NCBI RefSeq assembly: GCF_023078275.1 | Contig: NC_062976.1 | Location: 4,712,001 to 4,776,000, forward strand | Direction of reading: 5' to 3' | Source of the DNA: Leguminivora glycinivorella | Taxonomy: Eukaryota; Arthropoda; Insecta; Lepidoptera; Tortricidae | DNA: 64,000 nucleotides | Shown here: one piece after another, positions 42,531 to 54,573 of the stretch | Position numbering within the stretch: the stretch's first letter is position 1 | Layout of the letters: each line of letters starts with the position of its first letter | Notes under the pieces: model-generated | Database searches by the model: none | What the model saw: the letters and a program-made list of their open reading frames with translations, nothing else | Told to the model about the DNA's origin: nothing | Program-made: the position numbers and the translations under genes

Positions 42531-43770
42531 AAATATTCCAATTATTTTATGTAGGAATATATTACATAAGATGAAAATTTATTTGATATCAGCTTGTTTC
42601 ATTTTCTTTGAGTATTTTTTATTTTTTATTTATTCTATATTAAAAATCTTACATTTGTTCATACACCAGAGTGCCATGAAACCCTATCAGGTTTGTGTTG
42701 ACACTCGATTCGTGGATACATTTTACATTTAATTTATTGTGATACATAGGATAAATTAAAATTACAAAGCAATAACTTACACTACAAAATTAGCGGGTAA
42801 AAATGAAATAGCACCCACTCAAGTAGATACACAACCGACCGTGCATTGCATTCCTTATCTCACTGCATCGTGCGCGTCAAGAAGGACTTAAGCGGCTAAG
42901 GTTTTCCGTAAGCGTATCGCGTTAGTTAAGTAGACGTTAATTAGAATAGATCGGACGAGTTACCTACGTTATTGTTGAGTCCCGAACCACCAATATTCTA
43001 AACGGCCCTAAATCACCCACAAAGGGCTAGTTTCAATCAAACGCTGTTCATTCCGTCCAGAGCTAATTATGGTCCAAATTTAGCAGATTTAGTGGGCAGG
43101 GGACCCTGGGATTAAGGGCGCTTGAGTGGCCTGACCAGGCGATTAAAATTTCATGTCACGCTTAATGCATTTAGTGGGCCGATTCTGACCGTTCAAATGT
43201 AAAAAGAGTGTGCTTTGCATTTGAGTCAACTATGATAAAATATCACATTAATATAATCGATCAGTAGTATCGATCAATCGATCAGATCAGTAGTATAATC
43301 GATCATCAAAACTTTTGTTTAATTTTGACATTCGTGATAACCTATTTTACATCTGCTTGAGAGTGATATTCATGCACAGTTCTGTTACTTTATGGTCATT
43401 ATAATGTGTGTACCTACTAACACAGAATATACCTGTATGTATACTAATAGTACAAGTAGTACTAATATAATTTCGGTAACTATACCAAAAACTGCACTTT
43501 ATCAGGGAATCAAACCTGCGTAACAATCATAAAGAATCAAACCTGCGCATAACAACGCGTTTCTGAGGTAAAAAGAAAGAAAAAAAGAATTTTAAAATTT
43601 TTATTTTTTTTTTTACTTTTTTTGGCGTATTTTATATCCATAAAGCCTTCAATATTTCATAAGAGCTATGACTACTGTGAGAGCTCCACAAAGCATTTAT
43701 TATGAACATCTTAAATTGGCAAAAACTCTGAAACTAGACGAAATCTAGAAAAGTTTATATGACATTTTAG
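42531..43770. other. No gene; small local duplications
   Basis: GAATCAAACCTGCG occurs twice at about 43506-43558, and AATCGATCA/GATCAGTAGTA units repeat at 43256-43315. No gene is evident. Confidence 0.45.
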
Positions 43771-43777
43771 TCCCAAG

Positions 43778-43857
43778 ATCAATAAAGACCCTTTCTTCTT
43801 TGATATCTATTTTACTGATCAATAAAGCTTTCATCTTTGATATCTATTTTACTGACC
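43778..43857. repeat. ~40-bp tandem duplication
   Basis: GATCAATAAAGACCCTTTCT with CTTTGATATCTATTTTACT is followed by GATCAATAAAGCTTTCATCT with the same end. Confidence 0.75.
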
Positions 43858-43994
43858 TCAACCAGATGTGGAAACGCCTATTTTGTTTGTAGAATGTGAA
43901 AATAATGCAAAATGAAAGTCATACTAGGCTTCCATATGTAACAATCATGTGTTACATTAGTCCAATCAGAAAGGTATCAAGTTTTTATATTTTA

Positions 43995-44075
43995 TTAGGC
44001 CCGTTAAAATAATTATGTATGTATGTATGTATGTAAACACTTTATTGTACATAAGACAAGTTAGGACATAGAAAT
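43995..44075 (-). mobile_element. LINE 3' end with (TACA)n tail
   Basis: On the minus strand CTTGTCTTATGTACAATAAA plus GTGTTTACATACATACATAC: polyadenylation signal then tail. Confidence 0.6.
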
Positions 44076-44919
44076 ACAGTATAGTAATTATACATAATCG
44101 TTTTAAGTTAAAGTAATGAGACAGTTCGGTGGTTCAAGATTTCTAACATAAATTTAATACAAATAAGCGTCAATAACCGAAATCAAAACGTATAGATCTA
44201 TCTCTATTATTCCTTTTTATTAAAATAAGAATAAAAGAGGATTCGCCTACCCTATTTATTTACGCAAAGGTCATTGAACTGAGAGGGTGATTTATGCCAA
44301 CGCATATTAAAACGATGTAAGTCCTCATTAATTTGCATACATTTTTGACTTTATTCCATTGTTATTGAGCTTAGATTCCTTTGATTTTGATGATTGCTTT
44401 ATGTGTTTTTATAGGTATTAATTTTGCGGTTTCACGATTGGGTTTTATATTAGACTTTTTAAATTGCTATTATTTAAACGTTCCAATAGGGATTTAATTT
44501 GATTTAAAATCAGAAATTCGATCACTAAATTATCTTAAAAATTTGTCATTTATCACACATTCTTATTTTAATACAGTGTAGATAATTTAATACATAATCA
44601 AAGATGACGTTTTGGTTCAAAGAAACGTTACAGACATTTTCAAATGATATCGTATAGTCATAAAGTTTTTTTTTTGCCGTTTGTAAAATTCAAATCAGGT
44701 CGATTATCAGATCGATTATCAAAGGATCTCATATGAATTTAATACTTTGAACTATTCACTTCGAATGAAACAAAAGCAAGTCTGTAGAACAGGATATACA
44801 TATCTATAAAATACGTTTTTTTATGTTAAATAAATATGTATACTCCGCCGCCCCGCCCGCCGATTTCTAATTCAAAAATTATCTTGAGACATTTCCATAT
44901 AAAGTAACCCATGTTACTT
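44076..44919. other. No gene seen
   Basis: AT-rich DNA, nothing supported. Confidence 0.4.
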
Positions 44920-45240
44920 GGGCCATTTTTTTCAAAGTTGTCCACCCCACTTTTTTCTAACATGAGTATTTTTTACGCGATTTATACTCAGAATCGCGAG
45001 CTCTTTCGATACTGATAGGAGAAAAAAAATGTCCCAAGATTTCCATACATTTTTTCAAACCTTCCATTCCGTTACCGCCATACAAAATGTATGAAAAAAT
45101 GGTAACGGAATGGGAAAAAAACCTTGGGACACTTTTTTTCTCCTATTAGAATTGAAAGAGCTCGCGATTCTGAGTGGAAACCACAGAAAATTTCCAAATC
45201 CAAAAAAAAGTGGGGTGGACAACTTTGAAAAAAATGGCCC
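44920..45240. mobile_element. Long hairpin MITE with ACTT duplication
   Basis: GGGCCATTTTTTTCAAAGTT plus GTCCACCCCAC at the left is inverted at the right. Pairing continues through CAGAATCGCGAGCTCTTTC and CCATTCCGTTACC almost to the centre. ACTT flanks both sides (44916-44919, 45241-45244). Confidence 0.8.
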
Positions 45241-45252
45241 ACTTAGTTTAGT

Positions 45253-45337
45253 GTGCTATCAGCTGCAAAAGTGCATGGCGAAATTATCAATGAATTCATT
45301 CATAATATCTCCATGCAATTTTGCAGCTGATAGTACA
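45253..45337. repeat. Hairpin GCTATCAGCTGCAAAAG
   Basis: GCTATCAGCTGCAAAAGTGC and GCAATTTTGCAGCTGATAGT pair around a centre with AATGAATTCATT. A single related arm lies near 6266. Confidence 0.75.
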
Positions 45338-45560
45338 GTCGACCAAAAATGTGGTTTACCACCCTACGGGTGAGGTTTGTTTGAACGTCATGAGACAACA
45401 AGGTCGATTTCCGCTTGCAATAATTTTATGTCAGTGACAATTGCTCTCTCTATATATGATGTTTACGTCATGCCATGTGTCAAGTCAACCCTAGCGATCG
45501 TTAGAGCTCCCAGAAACTTTTGTAAAAACCGGCCAAGAGCGTGTCGTGCCACGCTCAGTG

Positions 45561-46072
45561 TAGGGTTCCGTAGTTTTCCGTATTTTTCTCAAAAACTACT
45601 AAACCTATCAAGTTCAAAACAATTTTCCTAGAAAGTCTTTATAAAGTTCTACTTTTGTGATTTTTTTCATATTTTTTAAACATATGGTTCAAAAGTTAGG
45701 GGGGGGCGCGCACTTTTTTTCCTTTAGGAGCGATTATTTCCGAAAATATAAATAATATCGAAAAACGATCTTAGCAAACCCTTATTAATTTTTAAATACC
45801 TATCCAACAATATATCACACGTTAGGGTTGGAATGAAAAAAAAATTCAGCCCCCACTTTACATGTAGGGGGAGTACCCTAATAAAACATTTTTTTCCATT
45901 TTTTATTTTTGCACTTTGTTGACGTGATTGATATACATATTGGTACCAAATTTCAGCTTTCTAGTGCTAACAGTTACTGAGATTATCCGCGGACGGACGG
46001 ACGGACGGACGGACGGACGGACAGACAGACATGGCGAAACTATAAGGGTTCCTAGTTGACTACGGAACCCTA
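45561..46072. mobile_element. TIR-like repeat TAGGGTTCCGTAG...CTACGGAACCCTA
   Basis: The ends are inverted over about 13 bp. The interior holds a GGAC microsatellite (45994-46023) followed by CATGGCGAAACTATAAGGGT. No transposase. Diverged copies: 38785-39225, 12762-12870. Confidence 0.65.
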
Positions 46073-46800
46073 AAAATTGGTAGACTACTTTCTTGGCCCA
46101 CTGTACATATAACCGTTTTCCGTATCTTGTGGAACGTTTACCCAGCCACCTGTAACGCGACGTAGCTCCGTAGCGCCGTCGTAGCTATCGATCGCGTCTA
46201 GAGTTTGCATTATCCGACGGGTTTTTAATATTCGAATAATTCGGATAATACAATTTTTATTATTCGAATATTCGAATAATCGGATAATTTCGGATAATTT
46301 ATGAAATGGAACAAAATTAATGGTCCAGGTGCGTATAAGAGTGGAATTGATAACGGCTGAGATAGATGAGTGCCATAATGCGAAATTTACCTACATAATT
46401 ATTTTATTTATTTTTTGCGTAAATCAGCAAACTGTAGAAATTAAAACACACCTAACTCTCTATCTTTAGTTCTATTGACTAGAATCTTGCAATCAGATAG
46501 TGAGCTGTTGATATAAGACAGTAGTAGACTAGTAGTGATTAGTTAGGTGTTAGGTATAAGGAGAAGTTTTTCTGACAACACCTTTACCTTGGAAATGGAT
46601 GGTAGAGAGGATGGCTTGTGTAGAGTGGAACGTGAAACAACATCATTGGATATGATGATGGTTATAGGGCTATACAGCGTTGTCATATTATCCGATCCGA
46701 TATCGGATGTAGGAAGGATGTCAAAGGCAAAAATCAAAGATGGCGCCTTGAATGATTTCGAGAATGTATAGGAGTCAGTCCTTATCGGATCGAATACTTA

Positions 46801-47688
46801 TCTTAAATCTGCGAGGGTCCTTCCGGATACATTTCGACCCATCGGGATCTTTTGTGCAATTACCCCCTTCGATCCTAAGATCTGAAGGCAGCTAATCAGG
46901 AGCTTCTCGACCATCTCCACACGTATCGGATGATGACGCTCATGGGTAGCTCTCTGAAGTCCTTTGGTACTAGGTAGCCTGCTCCAAAGTTCTTCATTCT
47001 TTGTCTGGCGAGGGCGTGACATTCACACATTAGATGTCTGACGGTCTCTTCCTCTTCGCCAGACATGTGACAGTCAGTGTTGTCAGCGTGTCCCATTTTG
47101 GCCAAAATTCTTTTGATGCCGTAATGGCCTGTGACCTCCGTTATAATTTGGAGTTGTCTGTTGTTTAGCTTTCCTAGCTTTTTGCTCCACCCAGAGTCTA
47201 CCCTCCGCATAAAGAGCTTTGAATGCTTCAGGCCTACCAGGGCATCCCACTCTTTTTGGTGATTAGATAGATAGCCGTTTTAATGGTTCCTTGTGAAAGG
47301 CCCACAAAAGGTTCCTGACCTATGAAGTTGTCTTCAGATCCGGCCTTGGCAAGTTCATCAGCATTTTCATTGCCAGTGAAGCCTTCGTTCCCTGGTATCC
47401 ATACCAGTTGCACCCTGTTTTGCCTTCCAAGCTTGTTAAGAGCTTGAATGCCGTTTAATACCAGTCTAGAGTCAACTCTGGGCGATGTGAAGGCTTTGAG
47501 TGCCGCCTGACGGTCGCTGAGTATATAGATATTCTTCCCTTGGGTTTGTCTAACTATATTCTCATGTACACAGGCAATTATTGCATATGTCTCGGCTTGG
47601 AAAACAGTGGCATAATTGCCCTTGCTGATACTACCACTGTAGTCATTTGCATAAATGCCTGCGCCCGTACCAGATGCCATCTTGGACC
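46801..47688 (-). mobile_element. RNase H-bearing LINE 3' fragment (I/R1-like)
   Basis: The minus strand encodes an RNase H domain: ASGTGAGIY, QAETYAIIACVHEN, YILSDRQAALKAF (Asp), LVWIPGNEGFTGNENADELA (final Asp). A one-frame shift near 47210-47234 is followed by the C-terminal Cys/His segment CHMSGEEEETVRHLMCEC. RNase H after RT is typical of the I, R1 and LOA groups. The 5' truncation removes the first catalytic Asp. GGATCGAATACTTA and GGATCGGATACTTA flank it, a 14-bp duplication with one change. Confidence 0.75.
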
Positions 47689-47930
47689 GGATCGGATACT
47701 TAATATAAAAAATTGAAAACTCTCTTCGTAGGCTCTAAACAAAAGCGTCCTGGTTAGGGTATTAGAACAGGAATGAGCAAAGATATAGGTACTCGTGCAA
47801 AACAGAATAATAAAAAAAGAGAAGATCAGTTAGTCGAAGACACTTCCTATCCAGGTGTGGATCATTTTAGACTTTAGTTGCACAGTGGCTGGTACCAAAG
47901 TACCAATGGAAGGGGATAGGTGACAAATAA

Positions 47931-48020
47931 GCAAGTAAGTAAATTCTTTATTGTGCTACCAACACAAAATATACAAGACATCAAATTTAAAAGAATGAAG
48001 AAGGAGGAGGCACAAAGGCG
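47931..48020 (-). mobile_element. LINE 3' tail nested in the hAT-like element
   Basis: On the minus strand AGTTCGCCTTTGTGCCTCCT, TGTTGGTAGCACAATAAAGA and a TTACTTAC tail. Confidence 0.6.
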
Positions 48021-48783
48021 AACTTATTTAAAAATTCAAATCCAAAACGCTTCAAATTACTCGGCAGCGATTTGATGGGTTTTAGTTTCCAAGCTGATCA
48101 GTAGATCGACTAGGATTTCGAAGTATAAGTAGTAATTAGACCGACTTTTGTGTATGCATGTAACTAAGGACTTAAAAGGAAAATACCTTATATTTCTTAG
48201 TGAAGTGGAGGGAGTTCTGGCGTACTAAATTGCTATGGAACTGGTAACAGCTAAATTCGGAGTAAGGCGCTAAATTTCAATTTCAAAACAACAAGGGACC
48301 AGGAAATCTAGGTATAAATCTCCCTTATTAAGTACGGTTTTACAGATAACTTCACGTTAGCTATTATCAGTAATGAAAGTAGATTGGGGTAACGTTTTCA
48401 TATAAAAAAAAATGATAATCGAACGTTTTTCTGTTTTTCTAAATCATCCAATTAATCGAATATTCGATAAGAACTGAGTGCGTGGGGTGAAGCAATTTAA
48501 CTAGAAAAGCTAGAATGAAATAATATTAGTTTGATTTTGAAGATAAATAGGTGTTAACTTGTTAGCAATAACATTATCCGTATTAAGAATTGATCGAAAT
48601 TGGTTTCAGTGACGTCTATTTATTAAATATATTACTTATAAATAAAAAATAATGTTTATAGAAATTATCCGTTTATCCGAATAATTTCACTTGGATTATT
48701 CGAATATTTTCGGATAAAAATATTGGCGGATATTCGAATAATTCGGATATTCGAATATCCGGATTGCAAACCCTAATCGCGTC

Positions 48784-49836
48784 TACGAAGGCTCGTTTGT
48801 GTGCCTATCGCTTGTATGAAACTGATACTTTTGTATGTATTTGAACCTTGTTGGTGAAAGGGTTTGATTTGGTAGTTTATTGGGTTAATTTGGTTATTAT
48901 AACGGTAATGATAATCCTATAACCTTACCTTTTTGTTTGTTCTTGTCTTTAAGAACAAAATTAATATCAAACCTCTTAGTTTTAATGGTATTATATTTAT
49001 AGAGGACCAGCAATTGCAGCAATTAGGATGGATAAAAATCTAATCGAATTATAATTTTGTTTAACTTGTTTTTTGTTTGGATTTAATATACCTTATGTTG
49101 AATATTATGTAAAACACTTTTATGGGTATGCACTTTTCTTAAAATGACAAACGTTAAGTTTTTACAAGAAATTTACATTATAATTGCATGTCATGAAATT
49201 TTAAATATTTTCCTTACTGCATTTATTTCGTCTGTTTTTCATATAAAACAAAAGTATCCAAATCGTTAAAACTGTACTTAAAGTCCTCCTAATATAACAT
49301 GCACCGCAATATTGTTCCCGTAACTTCCAACGTGTATAAAAAGTGAGCGTTAAACTGCGTAACAGTAACAATAACAATTTGTTACAACGTAACAATTCAT
49401 GAACTTGACCCGTAAATTGTTCCAGTGTCTCGATTTGAACGCGGAAATATGTGGCAGTATGAAAATGAATAAAATTTATAATGAGATTGCACTTTTGACA
49501 CTTTTTGATAGGCCTGTGTGTTTCACTATACTCTGTCAAACAAGTTTGTCAGTAAATAAGAAGAAAGTATGTGCCGTCATAATATCTAAACTCTACACAT
49601 TCTAAGCCAACCAAAAAGTCTTCTAAAACATAATATATTAACCAAACCTTGATCATAAATCTTTTTTGTCCAAAAACATACATATACCGTCCCCTCATTC
49701 ATCATGCTGGCAGACATAACGTATCGCTGCCCTGACCATATATGAGTGACGTTTACATTTGTCAAAGATGTAGCATATTGATATACATAGTAGGTGTAAT
49801 ATGTTTGGAATACTCGTTCAGTTCACAGTCAGCCTT
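48784..49836. other. No gene seen
   Basis: AT-rich DNA; opposing frames at 49201-49605 have no domain. Confidence 0.4.
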
Positions 49837-49880
49837 TTTAACCCCCGACGCAAAAACGAAGGGGTGTTATAAGTTTGACG

Positions 49881-49919
<39 letters not shown>

Positions 49920-50080
49920 GTGTGTGTCTGTCTGTGGCATCGTAGCTCCCGAACGGATGAACCGATTTAGATTTAGTTTTTTTTGTCTGAAAGCTGAATT
50001 AGTCGGGAGTGTTCTTAGCCATGTTTCATGAAAATCGGTCCACTATGTCGCGGTCGGGGGTTTTTCAAAATTTTAATTTT
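49837..50080 (+). repeat. GTCT-microsatellite interspersed repeat
   Basis: AACCCCCGACGCAAAAACGA, GTCT run (49876-49935), GGATGAACCGATTTAGATTT and TCATGAAAATCGGTCCACTA. Confidence 0.75.
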
Positions 50081-50129
50081 GTGGTTAGGTTATCATTAGA
50101 TGTATTACCTACCTATGATTTATATAGGA

Positions 50130-50308
50130 CTAGCTTTTGCCCGCGGCTTCGCTCGCGTTAGAAAGAGTCAAAAAGTAGCCTATGTCACTCTCCGTCTGTT
50201 CAACTATCTCCACTTAAAAAATCACGTCAATTCGTCGCTCCGTTTTGCCGTGAAAGACGGACAAACAAACAGACACACACACTTTCCCATTTATAATATT
50301 AGTATAGA
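50130..50308 (-). mobile_element. Lep1-type Helitron
   Basis: On the minus strand it starts TCTATACTAATATTATAAAT after A and ends GCGGGCAAAAGCTAG before T; 179 bp. Confidence 0.85.
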
Positions 50309-50564
50309 TATACAATCTTCATAGAATCGTACCACAATTTTTAACGCCACCTATTAAATATCATAACTACACTGATGATGCCTACAAAGTTATTATTTTT
50401 TCAAAATGTGTATTGACGTGGTATCATGATATTAAAATAAAGAAGCATGTGAATTGTTCTTATAAAAATTAAAAACACGCAAAAATATTTGGGAAAAATA
50501 TTGTCTGACTAAACTCATTGACATTGAGTGTAGGTAGGCTTATTAAATGCTTCTTGCCCCTCTA

Positions 50565-50640
50565 GCACAACTTGCCTTGTCGCGCGCGAGTCCATACTTG
50601 AAGTCGCGCTTGAAGGGTCTGATCAACACATGCTTAAATA
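50565..50640 (+). repeat. Dispersed repeat fragment
   Basis: CTAGCACAACTTGCCTTGTC and GCGCGCGAGTCCATAC recur at 58686-58732. Confidence 0.5.
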
Positions 50641-50706
50641 AATAAAATAGTGTTACACAATACAATAAGATACTAACCTTCAGTAGCCTAGTTCCCCACA
50701 AACTAT

Positions 50707-50838
50707 CCACATAGTAAACGTGTTACGAATTCCGCTAAACAACCAACAGTATAAAGTTACGGACAATGACAGAGATAGTAAACTTTTGCCGTAACTGGGT
50801 TACGTAAACCTGTCTTCGTAACAGGTCTAGTATGTGGA
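50707..50838. mobile_element. Short MITE
   Basis: CCACATAGTAAACGTGTTAC and TCGTAACAGGTCTAGTATGT with GG are imperfect inverted ends. Confidence 0.6.
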
Positions 50839-51640
50839 CACGGTTAAACTATGTTGCCTATAAAGATCAAAGCATAACATACTGTATATACATTTTAGAT
50901 ATAACATTATGTTTTGAAGAATAAGAAGAACATTTTTATGATATACGTATATGACACCAGCTTTTTCCCACTATTTTATATGCGTGGTTTGTGGTTGTTG
51001 CTAATTTGGATAACGCCTGACAAAAAAATAAAGGCAATTACTCATTTTGAGACAAATGTATACATCAATGAACAGGCTATGCCTAAATAACCTTACTTTC
51101 GGGAAGAAGTGAGATAATTTTTACTCTCTTGGGGATGATTTCCGGGATAAAAAACATACTATATCTTTCCTCCGGATTCAAAGTATCCCTAAAAATTCCC
51201 TTCTCTGTAAAAGTATCCCGTATCTAATTTTACTAATGTAGTTAAATAGTTGAAGCGTGAAGATGTAACAGACAAGCATACACGTTTGCATTTATAATAG
51301 GTAATATAGTATCTAATTCTCTGCCTGGTTTAGGTATTCAAACTTTAAATCACTTCAAAACAAACTGAAACATATTGAGCGTACAAACCATTGAAAACTA
51401 GATACTGTAGATATTTTACACGATGAAAATACTAATTTGACATGTCTATCCGATCCCTTTTACTAAAAACAACAGCCAATAATTCCAATTGTTACCAGAA
51501 ACACGTTCCCTCATCTCTATTCATCAATATCAATGAACTGTTCACCTCAAAATGCCACAAACGAACTAACAAACCTACGCTGATTGCCGTATGCAAATAA
51601 CCTTTATATTCACAAACATGTAAAATCTTAATTTGACCCC
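50839..51640. other. No gene seen
   Basis: AT-rich DNA, nothing supported. Confidence 0.4.
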
Positions 51641-53960
51641 TATATCGATACCTCTGGGTTCAATTGGCGTAAAGGACATTTCGGCGAAAATGAGTTATAT
51701 ATACAGTTTTGTTCAGAATTTCAAGCGCTATCGATCTGTGTAGTTAAAATTTCGATATCTCTTAAAAAGTTGCCTTTACGACCAAGATTTTCTACTATGG
51801 ACTTGCAAAAATAGCTTTTCTGAAGGGGCGTAAATATCAAGTCATTAATTATAAATTATTATTTATGTCGTAAAGGAAATCTACAAATAAAAATATAGTC
51901 GTAAGTCACCTTGATATATATTGTTGCCCTTTAAGCCCTTACTTTTTAAGGATCACTTTCTATAGTAGCGTGGTAAAGTTGGGCGTAAAGGACAAGTTTT
52001 TTTGTTCTTCGTCCTTTACGACCAGCACTAAAAATATTTTATCCGCAACTGTAATCGATATCATTGGGTTCAATGGTCGTAAAGGACATATAATGCAGGT
52101 TTCAAGAGAAAGATAAACCCACTTTTTTGTTTCTTTGACCTATATTTGTGACGTGTATAAGAAAAATATGCAGATTACGAGTATCTTTAACCTAGTGTAA
52201 CAACCGTAGTGATAAACTAAACGATTTAGAAGATAGATGGTTGTAAAGGACACGTCAAAAGCTATTAACGTCCTTTACACCCATGATTTGATAGGGTCGT
52301 AAATGACGGTCTTAGATGATTTTTATACAAAACCGGGGCGTAATTGTAACCGAAATGGTACAAATGTTGTGCTAAGTTTACAATTAAAAACTGGAAAAAT
52401 GTGTCAAAACGTACTTAATATGGCATAGAATAGACATTAGTTTAATGCAGTGTATTATTTATCTAAGCTATCTTAGAAACAAAAAAGAACAAGACTATTT
52501 TATATCCAGTTTTGTAATAAAGAAACAATATTTGCTTAAAAACGATCTACTAATACTTTGGCAACAAGCTCAAAGTTATTTTTTTAGTATTCGCCGCTGT
52601 TGAATAGTCAGTAGGTTACGCATTCAGCCTTTAATTCTAGCAGGGAAACGCTTTCGTAGTATTATTATACTGCGACGAGATGTAGGTAATTAAAAAAAAA
52701 AACACTATGGTAATCAGGGTACGTACCCACAACGTATGCACAAACGCTCACGATAATATCTAAGTATTTCGTAGCTATATATCTTTATCGCTCTTGCGTA
52801 TTGCACCAGACTGCATTTTTGTCGGCGTCTGGCGTCGACGATTGCCATTCAGCTACGCCGCCAGTAAACTTTAACAGTAGACTATACTAACATTTAGTGC
52901 GACAATAACAGGTGCGTTTCGCTAGCGAATGAGAGTTAGCGTTTGGTGACTTGGCTATGTACCCACAGGTACTTAAAGCATTGACTATAATATTTCTAGG
53001 ATTGAACTCATAATTAAGATTATTCTTATTTAACAGGTTAAAGACTAAATAACAATCTTCTGTTTTAAAATTATCAAAAATATGAATCAACATAGTAGGT
53101 AGTCTTGACTACAGTTACTATTATTTATTAGTTGGTCACAGTTTGTATACGCGTCCTAACTTGCGTTTATAAATTGGTACTTAACTCTTAGTTATTCTTA
53201 GAACTTCTTTCTACTTTAGACTTAAAATTACTGTCGTATTAATATAGTCTACTGTTCACAGTTTCTGATTAAAGTTTACGTGATTACCATTAGTGTTTTT
53301 ATATTTACTTAAACTACGAAAGCGTTTCCCTGCTAGAATTAAATACTGAATGCGTAACTTATTGAGAGTTGAGACAGCGGCGAGTACTAAAATAATAACT
53401 TTCCAAAATACTAGATAGTTTTTAAGCAAATGTTGTTTCTTTATTGCAAAACTGGGTATAAAATAGTCTTGTTCTTTGTCTTTGCTAAATATTTAGATAA
53501 ATATACACTGTAACACTACTGTGGCTATTCTATGGCATATTAACTACGTTTTGATACATATTTCAAGTTTTTCAATTGTAAATTAAGCTAAAAACAGTTG
53601 CCATTTGTACCATTCCGGTTACATTTACGCCCCGAATTTGTATAAAAATCATCTAAGACCGTCATTTACGACCCTATCAACTCTAATTGTTCAAAAAAAT
53701 CATGGGTGTAAAGGACGTTCATAGCATTTTGACATGTCCTTTACAACCATCTAACTTCTAAACCGTTTAGTTTATCACTACAGGTGCTACACTAGGTTAA
53801 GGATACTAAAAATCTACATATTTTTCTATATTCGTCACAAATATAGGTCAAAAAACAAAAAAGATATAAACATTTTTCTAAAAAAAAAGTTGTTTTTTGC
53901 TTCTCCTGAAAACCTGCATTTTGTCCTTTACGCCAATTGAACCCAAAGGTATCGATATGT
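51641..53960. mobile_element. 2.3-kb foldback element with recurrent GTAAAGGAC motif
   Basis: Outer ends TATATCGATACCTCTGGGTT (51641) and GAACCCAAAGGTATCGATAT (ending about 53957) are inverted. A second copy of the left end starts near 52053, and 52053-52668 is imperfectly inverted in 53316-53957. Matching landmarks include CGGCGAATACT, TTCTAGCAGGGAAACGCTTT and TTAGATGATTTTTATACAAA. Exact GTAAAGGAC cores occur nine times in the two orientations. No coding frame; a MITE sits in the spacer at 52717-52968. Confidence 0.75.
52717..52968. mobile_element. MITE nested in the foldback spacer
   Basis: CAGGGTACGTACCCACAACG, ACAAACGCTCACGATAATAT, GCTCTTGCGTATTGCACC and TTGGCTATGTACCCACAGGT relate it to 10978-11600. 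Confidence 0.6.
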
Positions 53961-54573
53961 TATGACTTTCCTTTATAAAAGGTACCTTATGACAGTGGGC
54001 GCTTACGTCACTTACCACAGCGATAATATTGGAGCGCCTTTAGTAATAGCCTAAGCGCCAACCGCTATAAGTTACTTTTACCAATAGGTCGCCAACAACA
54101 AGTATGAGTATTCACAGGTCGAGTGTAGACTGGTTTTTGTAACAAAATGCATCAGCTTCGATATTACCGTATATTGTGCATGGATGCCTGTGAATGGAGA
54201 TTGAGGGCATTGTTCATTGAAAACTGTGGCTTGCCTTACTATTCAATGGTTATCATTTCAGGAGTGCCTGTACTACGTATGACTTTATAATCTACTAGCT
54301 TTTGCCCGCAGCTTCGCTCGCGTTAAATTCAAGCATTTTGGAATGCTTCAGACTAATTTCCACCCCACATTTTAGGGAAGTGAGGGGTGTCTCTTTCTAA
54401 GACAATAAGTAGCCTATGTCACTTTCCATCACTTCAACTATCTGCGCTTAAAAAATCACGTCAATGTGTTGCTTAGTTTTGCCGGGAAAGACGGAAAACA
54501 AACTTGAATGTACCACGGAATTGTAAAGTGACGACAGCAAAATTACTAGCTTACAACGTAGAACCCGGGTTTT

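Larger units (their letters stand above)
46199..48775. mobile_element. 2.6-kb hAT-like element with 8-bp duplication
   Basis: ATCGCGTC flanks both sides (46191-46198, 48776-48783). The ends are TAGAGTTTGCATTATCCG and CGGATTGCAAACCCTA inverted. Subterminal blocks at both sides are packed with ATTCGAATA and TTCGGATAA motifs, as binding sites of a transposase would be. No transposase frame is visible. Two LINE insertions lie inside (46801-47688 and 47931-48020). Confidence 0.75.

Noticed and set aside
45110..45373. 87-codon plus frame
   Set aside because: It covers the right arm of a hairpin MITE and an adjacent hairpin.
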